This document shows positions 1 through 10,889 of a stretch of 64,000 nucleotides of DNA, piece by piece (position 1 is the first letter of the stretch; each line of letters starts with the position of its first letter). The DNA is taken from assembly GCA_014896255.1 (NCBI GenBank), contig JADBKT010000033.1, positions 186,001 through 250,000 of the forward strand. Direction: 5' to 3'. The notes below the pieces were generated by a model that worked only from the letters and a program-made list of their open reading frames with translations, searched no databases and had not been told where the DNA came from. The translations under genes and the position numbers were made by a program. The stretch is from Hydrogenibacillus sp. Lineage in GTDB: Bacteria; Bacillota; Bacilli; Thermicanales; DSM-22653.

Positions 1-2
1 CG

Positions 3-2060
3 AACTACGACGGCCGTGAGGAAGAACCGGTCGTCCTCCCGGCCCGCTTTCCGCATCTGTTGGCCAACGGCGCCGGAGGCATCGCCGTCGGCATGGCCAC
101 GAACATCCCGCCGCATAATTTGCGCGAGTTGATCGACGCGGCGGTCTACCTCCTCGATCATCCGGAGGCCGACGTCCACGCCTTGATGCGCTTCGTGCAA
201 GGCCCCGATTTTCCGACGGGGGGGATCATCCTCGGCCGCGAGGGGATCGAGAAAGCGTACACGACCGGCCGCGGTTCGGTCATCATCCGCGCCAAAGCGG
301 TGATCGAGACGAGCGGCGGAAGGCCGCGGATCATCGTGCAGGAAGTGCCGTATCAGGTGAACAAGGCCCGGCTGATCGAGAAAATCGCCGAGCTCGTGCG
401 CGAAAAGCGGCTCGACGGGATCGCCGACCTGCGCGACGAATCCGACCGCGAAGGCGTGCGCATCGTCATCGAACTCCGCCGCGACGCGAGCCCGCACGTC
501 GTCTTGAACAATCTGTACAAGCATACGGCGATGCAGACGTCGTTCGGCATCCTGCTTCTCGCTCTGGTCGACGGCCGTCCGGAAGTGCTGACGCTCAAGG
601 AGGCGCTTTTCCATTACCTGGCGCATCAGCAAGAGGTCGTCCGTCGACGGACGGAGCATGACCTGAACAAGGCGGAGGCGCGGCTCAACATCGTCGAAGG
701 GCTGATGCACGCCATCGACATCGTCGACGATCTCGTCGACCGCCGCGGTCCGATCCGCGCTGCGCACACGCGGGAGGAAGCCCTGCGGAACCTCACGGCG
801 CCCGCGTTTGTGATCGACGGCCGTTCGGTACCGATGGGCTTCAATGAAGCGCAGGCGAAAGCCATCTTGGACATGCGCCTGGAACAGCTGACCGGCTTGT
901 CCATCGAGCGGCTGAGCGAAGAAGAAGAGGCGCTCAAGGCGGAAGTGCGCCGCCTCAGGCATATTCTCGCCGATCCGGCGGCGAAAAACGCCGTCATCCG
1001 CGCGGAGCTCATCGAGATCCGCGACCGCTTCGGCGACGGGCGGCGGACGAAGATCGTCCAGGAAGACGGTTCGATCTCCGAAGAAGAACTGATCGAGGAC
1101 GAACCGGTGGTTCTGTCTCTGACGTTGAGCGGCTACATCAAGCGCGTGCCGGCGGCCACGTACAAAAGCCAACGCCGCGGCGGGCGCGGCGTCGTCGGGA
1201 TGGGCATGAAGGACGACGATTTCGTCCGCCATCTCATCTACGCCAAAGCGCACGATACGGTCCTCTTTTTCACCAACCGCGGCCGGGTGTATCGCCTCAG
1301 GGCGTACGAGGTGCCGGAAGCGGGACGGACGGCGAAAGGCACGGCGGTCGTCAATCTGCTCGCCCTCGCGCCGAACGAGCAGATCGCGGCGATGGTCGGT
1401 CTCGAAGCGGAAGCGCCGAGAGCGGAGCGTTTCGTCTTCTTCGTCACCCGGCGCGGGCTCGTCAAGCGCACCCCGCTTCGGGAATTTGAACACATCCGCA
1501 AGGCGGGTCTAAACGCCGTCGCCCTGCGGGACGACGATGAACTCGTCGCCGTGCGCTTCACCGACGGCCGCGGCGAGGTGCTGTTGGCCACGAAAAAAGG
1601 CATGAGCATCCGTTTTCGGGAGGACGAAGTGCGCCCGATGATGCGCGCGGCGGCCGGCGTCAAGGGCATCGAGCTGGATGCGGGCGACGAGGTCATCGGC
1701 GCCGACGTCATCGACGATCCCGGACGGACGGACGACGCCGCGCTTCTCGTCGTCACCGAAAACGGCTTCGGCAAGCGCACGCCGCTTTCCGAGTACCGCC
1801 TGCAAGGGCGCGGCGGCCGCGGCATCAAGACCGTCCGGCGCAGCGAAAAGACCGGCGACGTCGTAGGTCTTTCGCTCGTTCGGGACGATGAGGACGTGCT
1901 CGTCGTCACCGACGGCGGCGTCGTCATCCGCATTCCGGCGGCCGAGATCTCCGTCATGGGTCGCGACGCCCAAGGCGTGCGCCTCATGCGCTTAGACGAC
2001 GGGGCGCGCGTCGCGGCTTTTGCCCGGGTGATCGATGAGGAAGCGGGCGATGCGTCGTAA
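3..2060 (+). CDS. gyrA: DNA gyrase subunit A, 5'-truncated by the window edge
   Basis: The reading frame is open from the first bases and ends at TAA 2058-2060, giving about 685 residues. It begins just past the catalytic-tyrosine part of the winged-helix domain with the family sequence NYDG...[10 protein letters not shown], then continues through the tower and coiled-coil regions. The C-terminal DNA-wrapping domain carries the GyrA box QRRGGRG (bases 1170-1190) and a second related repeat, GRGGRG, near base 1805. These features separate it from ParC. GyrA cuts and rejoins DNA in the A2B2 gyrase and introduces negative supercoils. It heads the conserved gyrA-guaB-dacA order. The start lies outside the window. 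Confidence 0.97.
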   Translation, partial: NYDGREEEPVVLPARFPHLLANGAGGIAVGMATNIPPHNLRELIDAAVYLLDHPEADVHALMRFVQGPDFPTGGIILGREGIEKAYTTGRGSVIIRAKAVIETSGGRPRIIVQEVPYQVNKARLIEKIAELVREKRLDGIADLRDESDREGVRIVIELRRDASPHVVLNNLYKHTAMQTSFGILLLALVDGRPEVLTLKEALFHYLAHQQEVVRRRTEHDLNKAEARLNIVEGLMHAIDIVDDLVDRRGPIRAAHTREEALRNLTAPAFVIDGRSVPMGFNEAQAKAILDMRLEQLTGLSIERLSEEEEALKAEVRRLRHILADPAAKNAVIRAELIEIRDRFGDGRRTKIVQEDGSISEEELIEDEPVVLSLTLSGYIKRVPAATYKSQRRGGRGVVGMGMKDDDFVRHLIYAKAHDTVLFFTNRGRVYRLRAYEVPEAGRTAKGTAVVNLLALAPNEQIAAMVGLEAEAPRAERFVFFVTRRGLVKRTPLREFEHIRKAGLNAVALRDDDELVAVRFTDGRGEVLLATKKGMSIRFREDEVRPMMRAAAGVKGIELDAGDEVIGADVIDDPGRTDDAALLVVTENGFGKRTPLSEYRLQGRGGRGIKTVRRSEKTGDVVGLSLVRDDEDVLVVTDGGVVIRIPAAEISVMGRDAQGVRLMRLDDGARVAAFARVIDEEAGDAS

Positions 2061-2074
2061 GGCAGGGAGGAGGG

Positions 2075-3178
2075 ATGGCGTTGCGAATGGCGGTCGACAA
2101 CGCCCTCGTCGGCCGCGTGCTCAGCGCGCCGGTCGTGCTTCAGGACGGCGGGCGGCTGTATGACGCCGGTACACGGCTCCACGAACGCGACATCGAATTT
2201 TTGCGCGCCTTCGGCATCACGGCGGTCGACGTCACCGACGAACCCGGCGGTCCCAAGCGCAACGACCGGTCGACCGTGCCGCGGCCGAAAGACGGTCACC
2301 CGTCGGGAGGCGCGGCGGATCGGCCGCGAGAGCGACCGAAGGCCGCCGCGTCGGAAAAGGCGGCCTACTCGGCGCTCATGGAAAGCGGCTTGCGCCGCAT
2401 CGCGCTCGGCGCCTCCCCGCCGCTCGGCGAATGGCGGGCGATGATCAAGGCTTGGTTGGCCGAGGACGCCGATCCGCTCTTCTGGGTGGGTCTCATCCGC
2501 CATGAACCGCGACCGGAGATCCATCCGCACCGTTACCTGGCGGATCACGCCGTCCGCGTCGGCCGCCTGTCGCTTCATATCGCCCGGCTTTTGGGCATGA
2601 GCGAGGCGGAACAGACGCAGGCGGCGCTCGCCGGTCTCCTCGCCGATGCCGGTATGTGGCGGCTGGAAGGCCGCCTGCTCCATCACCCGGGCCTGTATTC
2701 GGCCGAAGAACGACGCGCCATGCAGCGCCATGCGGAACTCGGTTACGAGCGATTGAAGGGACGCATGGGCATCAGCGCCGAGGCGGCGTTCAGCGCCCTT
2801 TTGCATCATGAGCGGATGGACGGGAGCGGATATCCGTTGGCGTTGCACGGCGAGCGCATTCCGCGCCTCGTGCGCATCGTCTCCGTCGCCGACGCGCTGA
2901 CGGCCGGCGCGTGCGCCCGGCCGCACCGGCCGGCGAAATCGTGGTGGGCGATCGTCTCCGAAGTGCTCGGGAGCCAGGCCTTTGCCGCTGAGGTGCGAGA
3001 AGCGCTCCTCGCCACGCTCCGTCGCCTGCCCGCGGGCGCCCGTGTCCGCCTTGTCGATGGGCGCGTGGCGACGATTCAAGAAAGCTCAGCGGAGCAACCG
3101 CTCCTTTGGACGCTCGTCGTCGGTGAAAAGACGCTGCCGATGAGCGCGCTAAAGGACGTCGTCGCCGTCGAAGTGTGA
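2075..3178 (+). CDS. HD-GYP-like domain protein with a degenerate HD motif
   Basis: A 367-residue protein starting at ATG 2075 behind GGGAGGAGGG. The N-terminal 60 residues resemble the small domain that often precedes HD-GYP modules, followed by a low-complexity linker (about 60-95). The HD-GYP domain spans about 150-290, with H158, H219, the HHERMDGSGYP block (H244, H245) and D273. The core HD dyad reads LLADAG, so the metal-binding His is Ala190 while Asp191 is kept. Active members hydrolyse cyclic di-GMP. Loss of one metal ligand makes activity doubtful; a c-di-GMP-binding or scaffold role is an inference. An HD-GYP gene after gyrA is, from memory, also seen in other Bacillales. Confidence 0.8.
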   Translation: MALRMAVDNALVGRVLSAPVVLQDGGRLYDAGTRLHERDIEFLRAFGITAVDVTDEPGGPKRNDRSTVPRPKDGHPSGGAADRPRERPKAAASEKAAYSALMESGLRRIALGASPPLGEWRAMIKAWLAEDADPLFWVGLIRHEPRPEIHPHRYLADHAVRVGRLSLHIARLLGMSEAEQTQAALAGLLADAGMWRLEGRLLHHPGLYSAEERRAMQRHAELGYERLKGRMGISAEAAFSALLHHERMDGSGYPLALHGERIPRLVRIVSVADALTAGACARPHRPAKSWWAIVSEVLGSQAFAAEVREALLATLRRLPAGARVRLVDGRVATIQESSAEQPLLWTLVVGEKTLPMSALKDVVAVEV

Positions 3179-3231
3179 TCGCCGCATGCCGTCGTCGCCG
3201 GGAACGAGTTCATGAAGCGAGGGGAAGAGCG

Positions 3232-4503
3232 GTGTCTTGCCGTTACAAAGCGTTTCCTCGTCCCTTTCCGCGAGCGGGGTTCATCACGGTGTTGCTCGCC
3301 GTCTTTTTGCTTACGATCTCTGTCCTCTTCTCCGGTTTCGGCGCCCCGCGCGTTTCGGCGGAAGGCGGCGCGGGGCAGGGGGCGACGGCATCGCGCTCGC
3401 CGTCTGACGATACGCCGGATGCGGTCTACGGCGAGAACTTCGAGACCATCCGGCGGATGAAAATCCCCTACGACGTCCGCGGCGTCTACGTGACCGGATG
3501 GACGGCCGGCAGTTCGCGCATGAACGACATCTTCGCCTTGATCGACAGCGGGGCGATCAATGCCGTCGTCATCGACGTCAAAGAAGACCGCGGCTGGATC
3601 ACTTACCGCACGGACAACGACGTGGCGCAGGCGGTCGGCGCCGACCAACGGCGCTTGATCCCCGACCTCGACGGACTTCTCGATCGGCTGCACGAACAAA
3701 ACGTCTACACCATCGCCCGTCTCGTCTCGTTCAAGGATCCGCAGTTGGCCGAGCACAAAACGGAGTGGGCCTTGGAACGCAAAGACGGCGGCATCTATCG
3801 GGACGCCAAAGGCGTGTCTTGGATCGACGCGTACAAACAGCCGGTCTGGGCGTACAATGCGGACATCGCCGAGGAAGTGGCGCAAAAAGGATTTCGGGAG
3901 ATTCAACTGGATTACGTGCGCTTCCCGGAAAACGGGGCCAAGGTCGACCAGCTGGTGCGCTACGCCGAAGCCGACGGTCGGCCGAAGGCCGCCGTGATCG
4001 CCGACTATATCGACGCCGTTCGGGAGCGACTCAAGCCGTATCCGGTCTTTCTCTCGGCGGACGTCTTCGGCCTCGTCACTTCGGTACAGGACGACATGGG
4101 CATCGGCCAGGAATGGGGCCTCATCTCCCCGCGCGTGGACATCATCTCGCCGATGATGTATCCGTCGCACTATGCGCCGTATACGTACGGCGTCGACAAG
4201 CCCGATCTGCACCCGGCGGCGATCATCGCCGGCGGTCTCAAAGACGCCCGGGCCAAGGACGAGGCGCTCGTCGCCCGCGGCCAGCGTCCGGCAGTCATCC
4301 GCCCGTGGTATCAAGCGTTTTCGGCGCCGTGGTTGGGGCGCGGCAACTGGATGCCGTACGGCCCTGAAGAGATCAAGGCCCAGATCGCCGCCGGAGCGGC
4401 TTACGGCGTACGCTCTTATTTGCTCTGGGATCCGACCAATCGCTATGATCCTGCGATTTGGGACGTCGGCGCGACGTCGCCTGCCGGAGCGCCGAGGTCT
4501 TGA
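3232..4503 (+). CDS. Secreted or membrane-anchored putative glycoside hydrolase (DUF4015 family)
   Basis: A 423-residue protein starting at GTG 3232, which has GAGGGGAAG just upstream. In-frame codons before it overlap the previous gene and have no ribosome site. A hydrophobic segment at about residues 17-37 is a signal peptide or anchor. The rest fits the PF13200/DUF4015 TIM-barrel family: DVRGVYVTGW, an internal VVIDVKED strand, QLDYVRFP and SPMMYPSHY. Substrate is unknown; cell-wall or exopolysaccharide sugar is a guess. It sits between gyrA and guaB, where B. subtilis has the rrnO operon and yaaC. Confidence 0.8.
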   Translation: MSCRYKAFPRPFPRAGFITVLLAVFLLTISVLFSGFGAPRVSAEGGAGQGATASRSPSDDTPDAVYGENFETIRRMKIPYDVRGVYVTGWTAGSSRMNDIFALIDSGAINAVVIDVKEDRGWITYRTDNDVAQAVGADQRRLIPDLDGLLDRLHEQNVYTIARLVSFKDPQLAEHKTEWALERKDGGIYRDAKGVSWIDAYKQPVWAYNADIAEEVAQKGFREIQLDYVRFPENGAKVDQLVRYAEADGRPKAAVIADYIDAVRERLKPYPVFLSADVFGLVTSVQDDMGIGQEWGLISPRVDIISPMMYPSHYAPYTYGVDKPDLHPAAIIAGGLKDARAKDEALVARGQRPAVIRPWYQAFSAPWLGRGNWMPYGPEEIKAQIAAGAAYGVRSYLLWDPTNRYDPAIWDVGATSPAGAPRS

Positions 4504-4542
4504 CGCCGCCGGCGTCGGGTCGAGGTCGGATTCCGGGCCGGC

Positions 4543-6073
<1,531 letters not shown>

Positions 6074-6124
6074 CGGCGGGCCGCAGGCGAATGAAAACCG
6101 TTTTTTTTAGAAAGGATCGAGGCG

Positions 6125-7435
6125 GTGTCCAGTAAAACGATGGCAAAACGGGTCTACGGCGTTTTGGCCGCGTGGGTCTTGTTCGCCGCGCTCGCCGTTT
6201 TTCTGCCGGAGCGGGCGAAAGCGGCGCCGGATTTGGGGTTGGAGGTGCGCGCGGCGCTTCTCGTCGACGCGCGGACCGGGCGCATATTGTACCAAGACGC
6301 GCAGATCGACACGCCGTATCCGCCGGCGAGCATGACCAAGATGATGACCGAGTATCTCATTCTCGAAGCGATCCAAAACGGAAAACTCCATTGGGACGAC
6401 GTGCTCACCGCCGACGAGGCCGTCTACAACCTGGGAAGAAAACGGGACAGCTCGGGCGTTTTTCTCAACCTCGGCGAAAAGCATACGGTGCGCGAGCTGT
6501 TCGAGGCGATGGCCATCTACTCGGCCAACGACGCCACCGTCATGCTCGCCGAAGGCCTCGCCGGGAGTGAGACGGACTTTGTCCGGCTGATGAACGAGAA
6601 AGCGAAAGGGCTCGGGCTGACCAACACCCACTTCGTGACCAGCACCGGTTACCCCGAAGATGAGCTCGGCGACTTCCGTCCGAACATCGACGGCGAACAG
6701 CAGATGTCGGCCCGCGATGCCGCGCTCCTCGGACTGGCTCTCGTCCGCGATCATCCGGAGGTGCTCGAATTCACCTCCGTGGCGCGAAAGAAGTTTCCCA
6801 AAGACAATGGACAATTTATCGACATGATCAACTACAACAAGCTGCTCCCGGGGCTTGCCTATGCGTACGAAGGCGTCGACGGCCTGAAGACGGGGCATAC
6901 CGATAAAGCCAAGTATTCCGTCACGGCGACGGCCAAGCGCGGAGAGATGCGCCTCATCGCCGTCGTCATCGGCGCTGAGTCGGAAGCCAAGCGCGCCGAG
7001 GCGGCGCGCAAGTTGTTCGACTACGGGTTTCAGTCGTTCGACTATGTCACGCTGGCCCAAAAGGGCGAAAACTTGCCGGACGTCAAGACGTTCCCCGTGG
7101 CCAAAGGCAAGGCGCGCCAAGTGGAGGTCGTCCTCGGGGCGGACGTCGTCGACGTGGCGCCCAAAAACGGCGATGCCCCGTCCCTCAACCCCAAATTGAA
7201 CGCGGCACCGCTCGTCGCGCCGGTCAAGGCGGAGACGGCCGTCGGCGTGCTTGACCTGCAAAACGACGCCCTTCCGTACATCAGCCCGGCGTACGCCCAA
7301 GCGGCGGCCGTCCCGCTCGTGGCCAAAGACGACGTGCCCAAGGCCAACCCGATCGCCCTCTTTTTCCGTGCCGTCATGGATTTTCTAGGCAATCTTTTCG
7401 GCCGCATCGTCGCCTCGTTCGGCGGCCGTCCGTAA
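6125..7435 (+). CDS. dacA: D-alanyl-D-alanine carboxypeptidase (PBP5 type)
   Basis: A 436-residue protein starting at GTG 6125 with GGATCGAGG upstream. A signal peptide covers about residues 1-34. The three penicillin-binding motifs are present: SMTK (nucleophile Ser69, Lys72), SAN (133-135) and KTG (255-257). A C-terminal beta domain follows and the end is hydrophobic, fitting an amphipathic membrane anchor. It trims the terminal D-Ala of peptidoglycan pentapeptides outside the membrane. It follows guaB as in B. subtilis. A T8 run at 6103-6110 precedes it, but no clear terminator stem. Confidence 0.95.
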   Translation: MSSKTMAKRVYGVLAAWVLFAALAVFLPERAKAAPDLGLEVRAALLVDARTGRILYQDAQIDTPYPPASMTKMMTEYLILEAIQNGKLHWDDVLTADEAVYNLGRKRDSSGVFLNLGEKHTVRELFEAMAIYSANDATVMLAEGLAGSETDFVRLMNEKAKGLGLTNTHFVTSTGYPEDELGDFRPNIDGEQQMSARDAALLGLALVRDHPEVLEFTSVARKKFPKDNGQFIDMINYNKLLPGLAYAYEGVDGLKTGHTDKAKYSVTATAKRGEMRLIAVVIGAESEAKRAEAARKLFDYGFQSFDYVTLAQKGENLPDVKTFPVAKGKARQVEVVLGADVVDVAPKNGDAPSLNPKLNAAPLVAPVKAETAVGVLDLQNDALPYISPAYAQAAAVPLVAKDDVPKANPIALFFRAVMDFLGNLFGRIVASFGGRP

Positions 7436-7472
7436 GCGCATCGCCCGGCGGCCGTTTTTGACCGGCGCGCGG

Positions 7473-7501
7473 TTGCGGCGCGTGTTCGACTTTGCTACAA
7501 T
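7473..7501 (+). promoter_or_regulatory. sigma-A promoter of pdxS
   Basis: TTGCGG (7473-7478), a 17-bp spacer and TACAAT (7496-7501), with TG at -15/-14. The predicted transcript begins only a few bases before the pdxS ribosome site (about 7511-7517), so the leader is very short. Confidence 0.7.
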
Positions 7502-7526
7502 GATTCCACAATGGAGGCGACGAACG

Positions 7527-8402
7527 ATGTTTGAACACCCGTTGAAGGACAAAATCGCCTGGCTTAAAAACGGCGGCGTCATCATGGACGTCACCAGCGC
7601 CGAACAGGCGAAAATCGCTGAGGCCGCCGGCGCCGTCGCGGTCATGGCGCTCGAACGCGTTCCCGCCGATATTCGCGCACAGGGCGGTGTGGCGCGGATG
7701 GCCGATCCGCGCATCATCGAAGAAGTGCGCAAGGCGGTTTCCATCCCGGTCATGGCCAAAGTGCGCATCGGCCATTTCATCGAGGCGCGCATCTTGGAAG
7801 CCATCGGCATCGACTTCATCGACGAAAGCGAAGTGCTCACGCCGGCCGACGACGTCTACCACATCGACAAGACGCAATTCCGCGTGCCGTTCGTCAACGG
7901 CGCCCGCGACCTCGGCGAGGCGCTTCGGCGCATCGGGGAAGGCTCGGCGATGATCCGGACGAAGGGCGAAGCGGGCACGGGCAACGTCGTGGAGGCGGTG
8001 CGCCACATGCGCCAGATGATGCAGGAGATCCGCAAAGTGGCGAACATGTCCAAAGACGAATTGATGGTCGAAGCCAAACGTCTCGGCGCGCCGTATGAAC
8101 TGTTGTTGTACGTCCACGAACACGGTCGGCTGCCGGTCCCGAACTTTGCCGCCGGCGGCGTGGCCACGCCGGCCGATGCGGCGCTGTTGCGCCATCTCGG
8201 GGCGGACGGTGTGTTCGTCGGCTCCGGAATCTTCAAATCCGAACATCCGGAAAAGATGGCCCGGGCCATCGTCGAGGCGGCGGCGCACTACGACGATTAC
8301 GAGCGCATCGCCCGTCTGTCCACCGGCCTCGGCGAGCCGATGCGGGGTATCGACATCGATACGTTGGCGGAAACGGAACGGCTTTCGGTCCGCGGCGTTT
8401 GA
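7527..8402 (+). CDS. pdxS: Pyridoxal 5'-phosphate synthase, synthase subunit PdxS
   Basis: A 291-residue protein starting at ATG 7527 with GGAGG 9 bp upstream; the frame is open for 23 codons before it but without a ribosome site. PdxS condenses ribose 5-phosphate, glyceraldehyde 3-phosphate and ammonia to PLP. Asp21 in MDV, Lys78 in PVMAK and Lys146 in RTKGE match the catalytic residues of B. subtilis PdxS (Asp24, Lys81, Lys149), so the synthase site looks intact. The N-terminal helix that contacts PdxT is about three residues shorter than in B. subtilis. The next gene sits in the pdxT position but encodes a degenerate homologue. Confidence 0.97.
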   Translation: MFEHPLKDKIAWLKNGGVIMDVTSAEQAKIAEAAGAVAVMALERVPADIRAQGGVARMADPRIIEEVRKAVSIPVMAKVRIGHFIEARILEAIGIDFIDESEVLTPADDVYHIDKTQFRVPFVNGARDLGEALRRIGEGSAMIRTKGEAGTGNVVEAVRHMRQMMQEIRKVANMSKDELMVEAKRLGAPYELLLYVHEHGRLPVPNFAAGGVATPADAALLRHLGADGVFVGSGIFKSEHPEKMARAIVEAAAHYDDYERIARLSTGLGEPMRGIDIDTLAETERLSVRGV

Positions 8403-8449
8403 GCGGCCCGAGCCGGCCGAGACCGCAAAACAAAAACGGGAGGCCGGGG

Positions 8450-9067
8450 ATGGTGGCGGCGATCGGGGTCTTGGCGCTTGTCGGAGCGTATCACGCGGCC
8501 TTAAGCCGCCTTCGGGCGGTCGGTGCAAATGTCCAACCCGTCCGATATCCGGCGGCGTTAAGTTCCCTTTCTGCGCTCGTCGTACCGAGCGCCGTGCCGC
8601 ACGCCCTATATCGCCTGCTCGCCGCTCGTGATTGGCGTTCGGCGATCCATGCGTTTGTCGTTGAACGGCGGCCGCTGTGGATGATGGGAGCGGCGGCGCT
8701 TCTTTTTGCGCAAAAACGTCCTTCGGACGATCGTTCGGCGCCCGTTCCGCCGGCGCTGTGGCCGATCTTGCCGCTCGTGCCGGAGGCGGCCGTCCTTCAT
8801 CACCCGACGACGGAGGCGCGGCACTTCACCGCCACGCTCAGCGTTCCCGGCATCACCGAACGATATGCGGCGATCTTCCTATCGGCACCCTCTTTTCCCG
8901 CCGCCGGTTACCGGGACGATCCGCGCCGCCTCGTCAGGTTGTCCAAGTTCGCCGAGCGCATCGTGCTTCTGGAGTGGGAGCACGTGCTGTTCACCGCATT
9001 TTCACCGGAATTCAGCGACGATCCGGTGTTTTTTCGGCATTTTGTCGAACGATCGAAGCGTGCGTAA
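8450..9067 (+). CDS. Degenerate PdxT-like protein (class I glutaminase fold without catalytic Cys and His)
   Basis: A 205-residue protein starting at ATG 8450 behind GGGAGG; B. subtilis PdxT has 196. It aligns end to end with PdxT: IGVLALVGAYHAAL for the first strand and helix, RPLWMMGAAALLFA for the nucleophile elbow, and FLSAPSF for the strand that reads VFIRAPH in PdxT. Gly80 stands where PdxT has the nucleophile Cys79, Ser185 replaces His170, and only Glu187 (Glu172) of the triad remains. The oxyanion-hole GGEST stretch has become PSAVP. The frame is undamaged and lies 47 bp after pdxS. It probably cannot make ammonia from glutamine. A structural or regulatory partner of PdxS is the simplest inference; an intact pseudogene is the alternative. 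Confidence 0.78.
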   Translation: MVAAIGVLALVGAYHAALSRLRAVGANVQPVRYPAALSSLSALVVPSAVPHALYRLLAARDWRSAIHAFVVERRPLWMMGAAALLFAQKRPSDDRSAPVPPALWPILPLVPEAAVLHHPTTEARHFTATLSVPGITERYAAIFLSAPSFPAAGYRDDPRRLVRLSKFAERIVLLEWEHVLFTAFSPEFSDDPVFFRHFVERSKRA

Positions 9068-9081
9068 GGAGCGACATCCGC

Positions 9082-10353
9082 GTGCTGGACATCCAATTCA
9101 TTCGCGACAATGCCGAGCGCGTGAAAGCGGCCGCGGCGATGAAAGGCATCGACGTGGACGTCGATCGGCTCATCGCCGTCGACGACCGCCGGCGTGCGCT
9201 CATTCAAGCCGTCGAGCGGCTCAAACATGAGCGGAATGAGAACTCCAAGCGCGTCAGGTCGCTGATCGGCGAGGCCAAGGCGGCGCTCATCGCCCGCACG
9301 CGAACCATCGGAGAAGAGATCAAAGCGCTGGAAGCCGAGCTCGATCATGTGCTTGCCGAATATCGTGCGCTCATGCTCCGCGTGCCGAGCGTCCCGTCGA
9401 GCGATACGCCGGTCGGAACCAGCGACGCCGACAACGTGGAGATTCGTCGCGTCGGTGAAGTACCGTCGTTCGCCTTTCCGCCGAAAAACCACATCGAGCT
9501 GATGACGATGCACGGCATGGTCGACGTCGAGCGCGGCGTCAAAGTCGCCGGCAGCCGTTCGTACTATTTGATCGGCGACGGCGTCCGGCTGCATCATGCC
9601 GTCATGCAGCTGGCGCTGGACGTGCTCGAGCGCCGCGGGTTTACGCTGATGGCCGTGCCGGTTTTGGTGAACGGTTTCGCCTTGGAGGGGACGGGCTATT
9701 TCCCGCTCGGTGAGGAACAGACGTATCACTGTGAGCGAGACGACAAATATCTCATCGGCACCGCCGAGGTGTCTCTCGCCGCGTATCATTACGACGAGGT
9801 CCTGAGCGAAGCCGAGTTGCCGAAACGATATGCCGGCGTCTCCGAAAGTTTCCGGCGTGAGGTCGGTTCCGCCGGCCGGGACACGTTCGGCCTGTACCGC
9901 GTGCATCAGTTTTTGAAAGTCGAACAGGTGATCATCGCGCCGAACGACGAAGACGCATCGCGCCGCTTGCATGACGAACTTTTGGCCAACGCGGAAGAAA
10001 TCTTGCGCCTCTTGGAGCTTCCGTACCGCGTCGTCCAGGTATGTACCGGCGATATGGGCCAAGGACAGGTGCGTAAACACGACCTCGAGGCCTGGATGCC
10101 CTCCCGCGGCGCTTACGGAGAGACGCATTCGTGCTCGACCTTCCATGACTTCCAGGCGCGGCGCCTCAAACTCCGCTACCGCAAGGCGGACGGTACGCTG
10201 GCCTATTGTCATACCCTGAACAACACCGCCGTCGCTTCGCCGCGCATCTTGATCGCCCTGCTCGAAAACCACCAGCAGGCCGACGGCGCGATCCGCATTC
10301 CGGAAGCGTTGCGCCCTTATATGGGGGGACGATCGTACATCGGACGGGCGTAG
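9082..10353 (+). CDS. serS: Seryl-tRNA synthetase
   Basis: A 423-residue protein starting at GTG 9082 (AAGGAG 10 bp upstream), close to the 425 residues of B. subtilis. The N-terminal coiled-coil arm that binds the long variable arm of tRNA-Ser spans about residues 25-110. The class II core shows TAEVSL, motif 2 with FRREVGSAGRDT and LYRVHQF, and motif 3 near the end (LENHQQADG). It charges tRNA-Ser, and a tRNA-Ser(CGA) gene lies 1.3 kb downstream. No T-box leader fits in the 14-bp gap from the previous gene, so co-transcription with pdxS is likely. Confidence 0.96.
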   Translation: MLDIQFIRDNAERVKAAAAMKGIDVDVDRLIAVDDRRRALIQAVERLKHERNENSKRVRSLIGEAKAALIARTRTIGEEIKALEAELDHVLAEYRALMLRVPSVPSSDTPVGTSDADNVEIRRVGEVPSFAFPPKNHIELMTMHGMVDVERGVKVAGSRSYYLIGDGVRLHHAVMQLALDVLERRGFTLMAVPVLVNGFALEGTGYFPLGEEQTYHCERDDKYLIGTAEVSLAAYHYDEVLSEAELPKRYAGVSESFRREVGSAGRDTFGLYRVHQFLKVEQVIIAPNDEDASRRLHDELLANAEEILRLLELPYRVVQVCTGDMGQGQVRKHDLEAWMPSRGAYGETHSCSTFHDFQARRLKLRYRKADGTLAYCHTLNNTAVASPRILIALLENHQQADGAIRIPEALRPYMGGRSYIGRA

Positions 10354-10424
10354 ATGCCGTACCGCGCGGCCCGCGTCGCGCCCGTCCCGGTTTTTGGCGC
10401 CGGTGCCGGGTTCAGGCGCGCCGT

Positions 10425-10453
10425 TTGGCAATCCGTCGGCGATATGGTACAAT
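10425..10453 (+). promoter_or_regulatory. Promoter of the tRNA cluster
   Basis: TTGGCA (10425-10430), a 17-bp spacer and TACAAT (10448-10453), with the extended -10 TATGG directly upstream. The -10 ends 17 bp before tRNA-Arg. Confidence 0.75.
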
Positions 10454-10470
10454 AAACGTTGCCTTAACGC

Positions 10471-10544
10471 GGTCCCGTAGCTCAGCTGGATAGAGCCGCA
10501 GCCTCCTAAGCTGTGGGTCGGAGGTTCGAGTCCTGGGACCGCCA
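10471..10544 (+). tRNA. tRNA-Arg (anticodon CCT), 3 nt short in the T arm/acceptor junction
   Basis: D stem GCTC/GAGC, anticodon stem GCAGC/GCTGT around loop CTCCTAA (anticodon CCT), and encoded CCA. The 5' acceptor GGTCCCG should be closed by CGGGACC and the T stem GGAGG by CCTCC. The sequence instead runs CCTGGGACC, so about three C residues are missing where T stem and acceptor meet. Length is 74 rather than 77. It may be a consensus error in a C run or a damaged copy. Confidence 0.75.
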
Positions 10545-10623
10545 GTTTCGTGAATAAATTGCACTTGCGTTGCCGAGGGCAAGTTGATATACTATCCATT
10601 GTCTTCGTTCGGAAACAACACAT

Positions 10624-10703
10624 CGCGGGGTGGAGCAGCTTCTGGTAGCTCGTCGTGGCTCATAACCCGAAGGCCGCAGGTTCAAATCCTGCCCCCGCAA
10701 CCA
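10624..10703 (+). tRNA. Initiator tRNA-fMet (anticodon CAT), 3 nt longer than usual
   Basis: CGCGGGG start with the unpaired initiator C1, anticodon loop CTCATAA, T arm GCAGG-TTCAAAT-CCTGC and CCCCGCA-A-CCA end. Compared with typical bacterial fMet genes there are two extra bases in the D loop (AGCTTCTGGTA) and one extra T in the 5' strand of the anticodon stem (TCGTGG against CCCGA). Length is 80 rather than 77. Confidence 0.8.
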
Positions 10704-10706
10704 GTC

Positions 10707-10785
10707 GGGCCTTCTTTAGCTCAGCTGGTAGAGCACCTGACTCTTAATCAGGGTGTCCAGGGTTCGAGTCCCTGAAGGCCCACCA
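10707..10785 (+). tRNA. tRNA-Lys (anticodon CTT), 3-nt insertion after the acceptor stem
   Basis: Acceptor GGGCCTT/AAGGCCC, anticodon stem CCTGA/TCAGG with loop CTCTTAA (CTT), T arm CAGGG/CCCTG, A73 and encoded CCA. Between the acceptor and the D stem GCTC there are five bases (CTTTA) instead of the universal two (TA), which looks like a tandem duplication of CTT. Length is 79 rather than 76. Confidence 0.8.
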
Positions 10786-10796
10786 TCATTCAAGTT

Positions 10797-10872
10797 GCGG
10801 ACGTAGTTCAGCTGGTAGAACACAACCTTGCCAAGGTTGGGGTCGCGGGTTCGAGTCCCGTCGTCCGCTCCA
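10797..10872 (+). tRNA. tRNA-Gly (anticodon GCC)
   Basis: A fully regular 76-nt cloverleaf: acceptor GCGGACG/CGTCCGC, D stem GTTC/GAAC, anticodon stem CAACC/GGTTG with loop TTGCCAA, T stem GCGGG/CCCGT, T73 and encoded CCA. It shows that the cluster is not uniformly distorted. Confidence 0.95.
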
Positions 10873-10889
10873 TATGGCGAAAGATTGTG

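Noticed and set aside
1238-3079. 613-codon - strand frame opposite gyrA and the HD-GYP gene
   Set aside because: Low-complexity shadow of conserved + strand genes.
8399-8449. Earlier TTG start for the PdxT-like gene
   Set aside because: It overlaps pdxS without a ribosome site; ATG 8450 has GGGAGG and aligns with the PdxT start.
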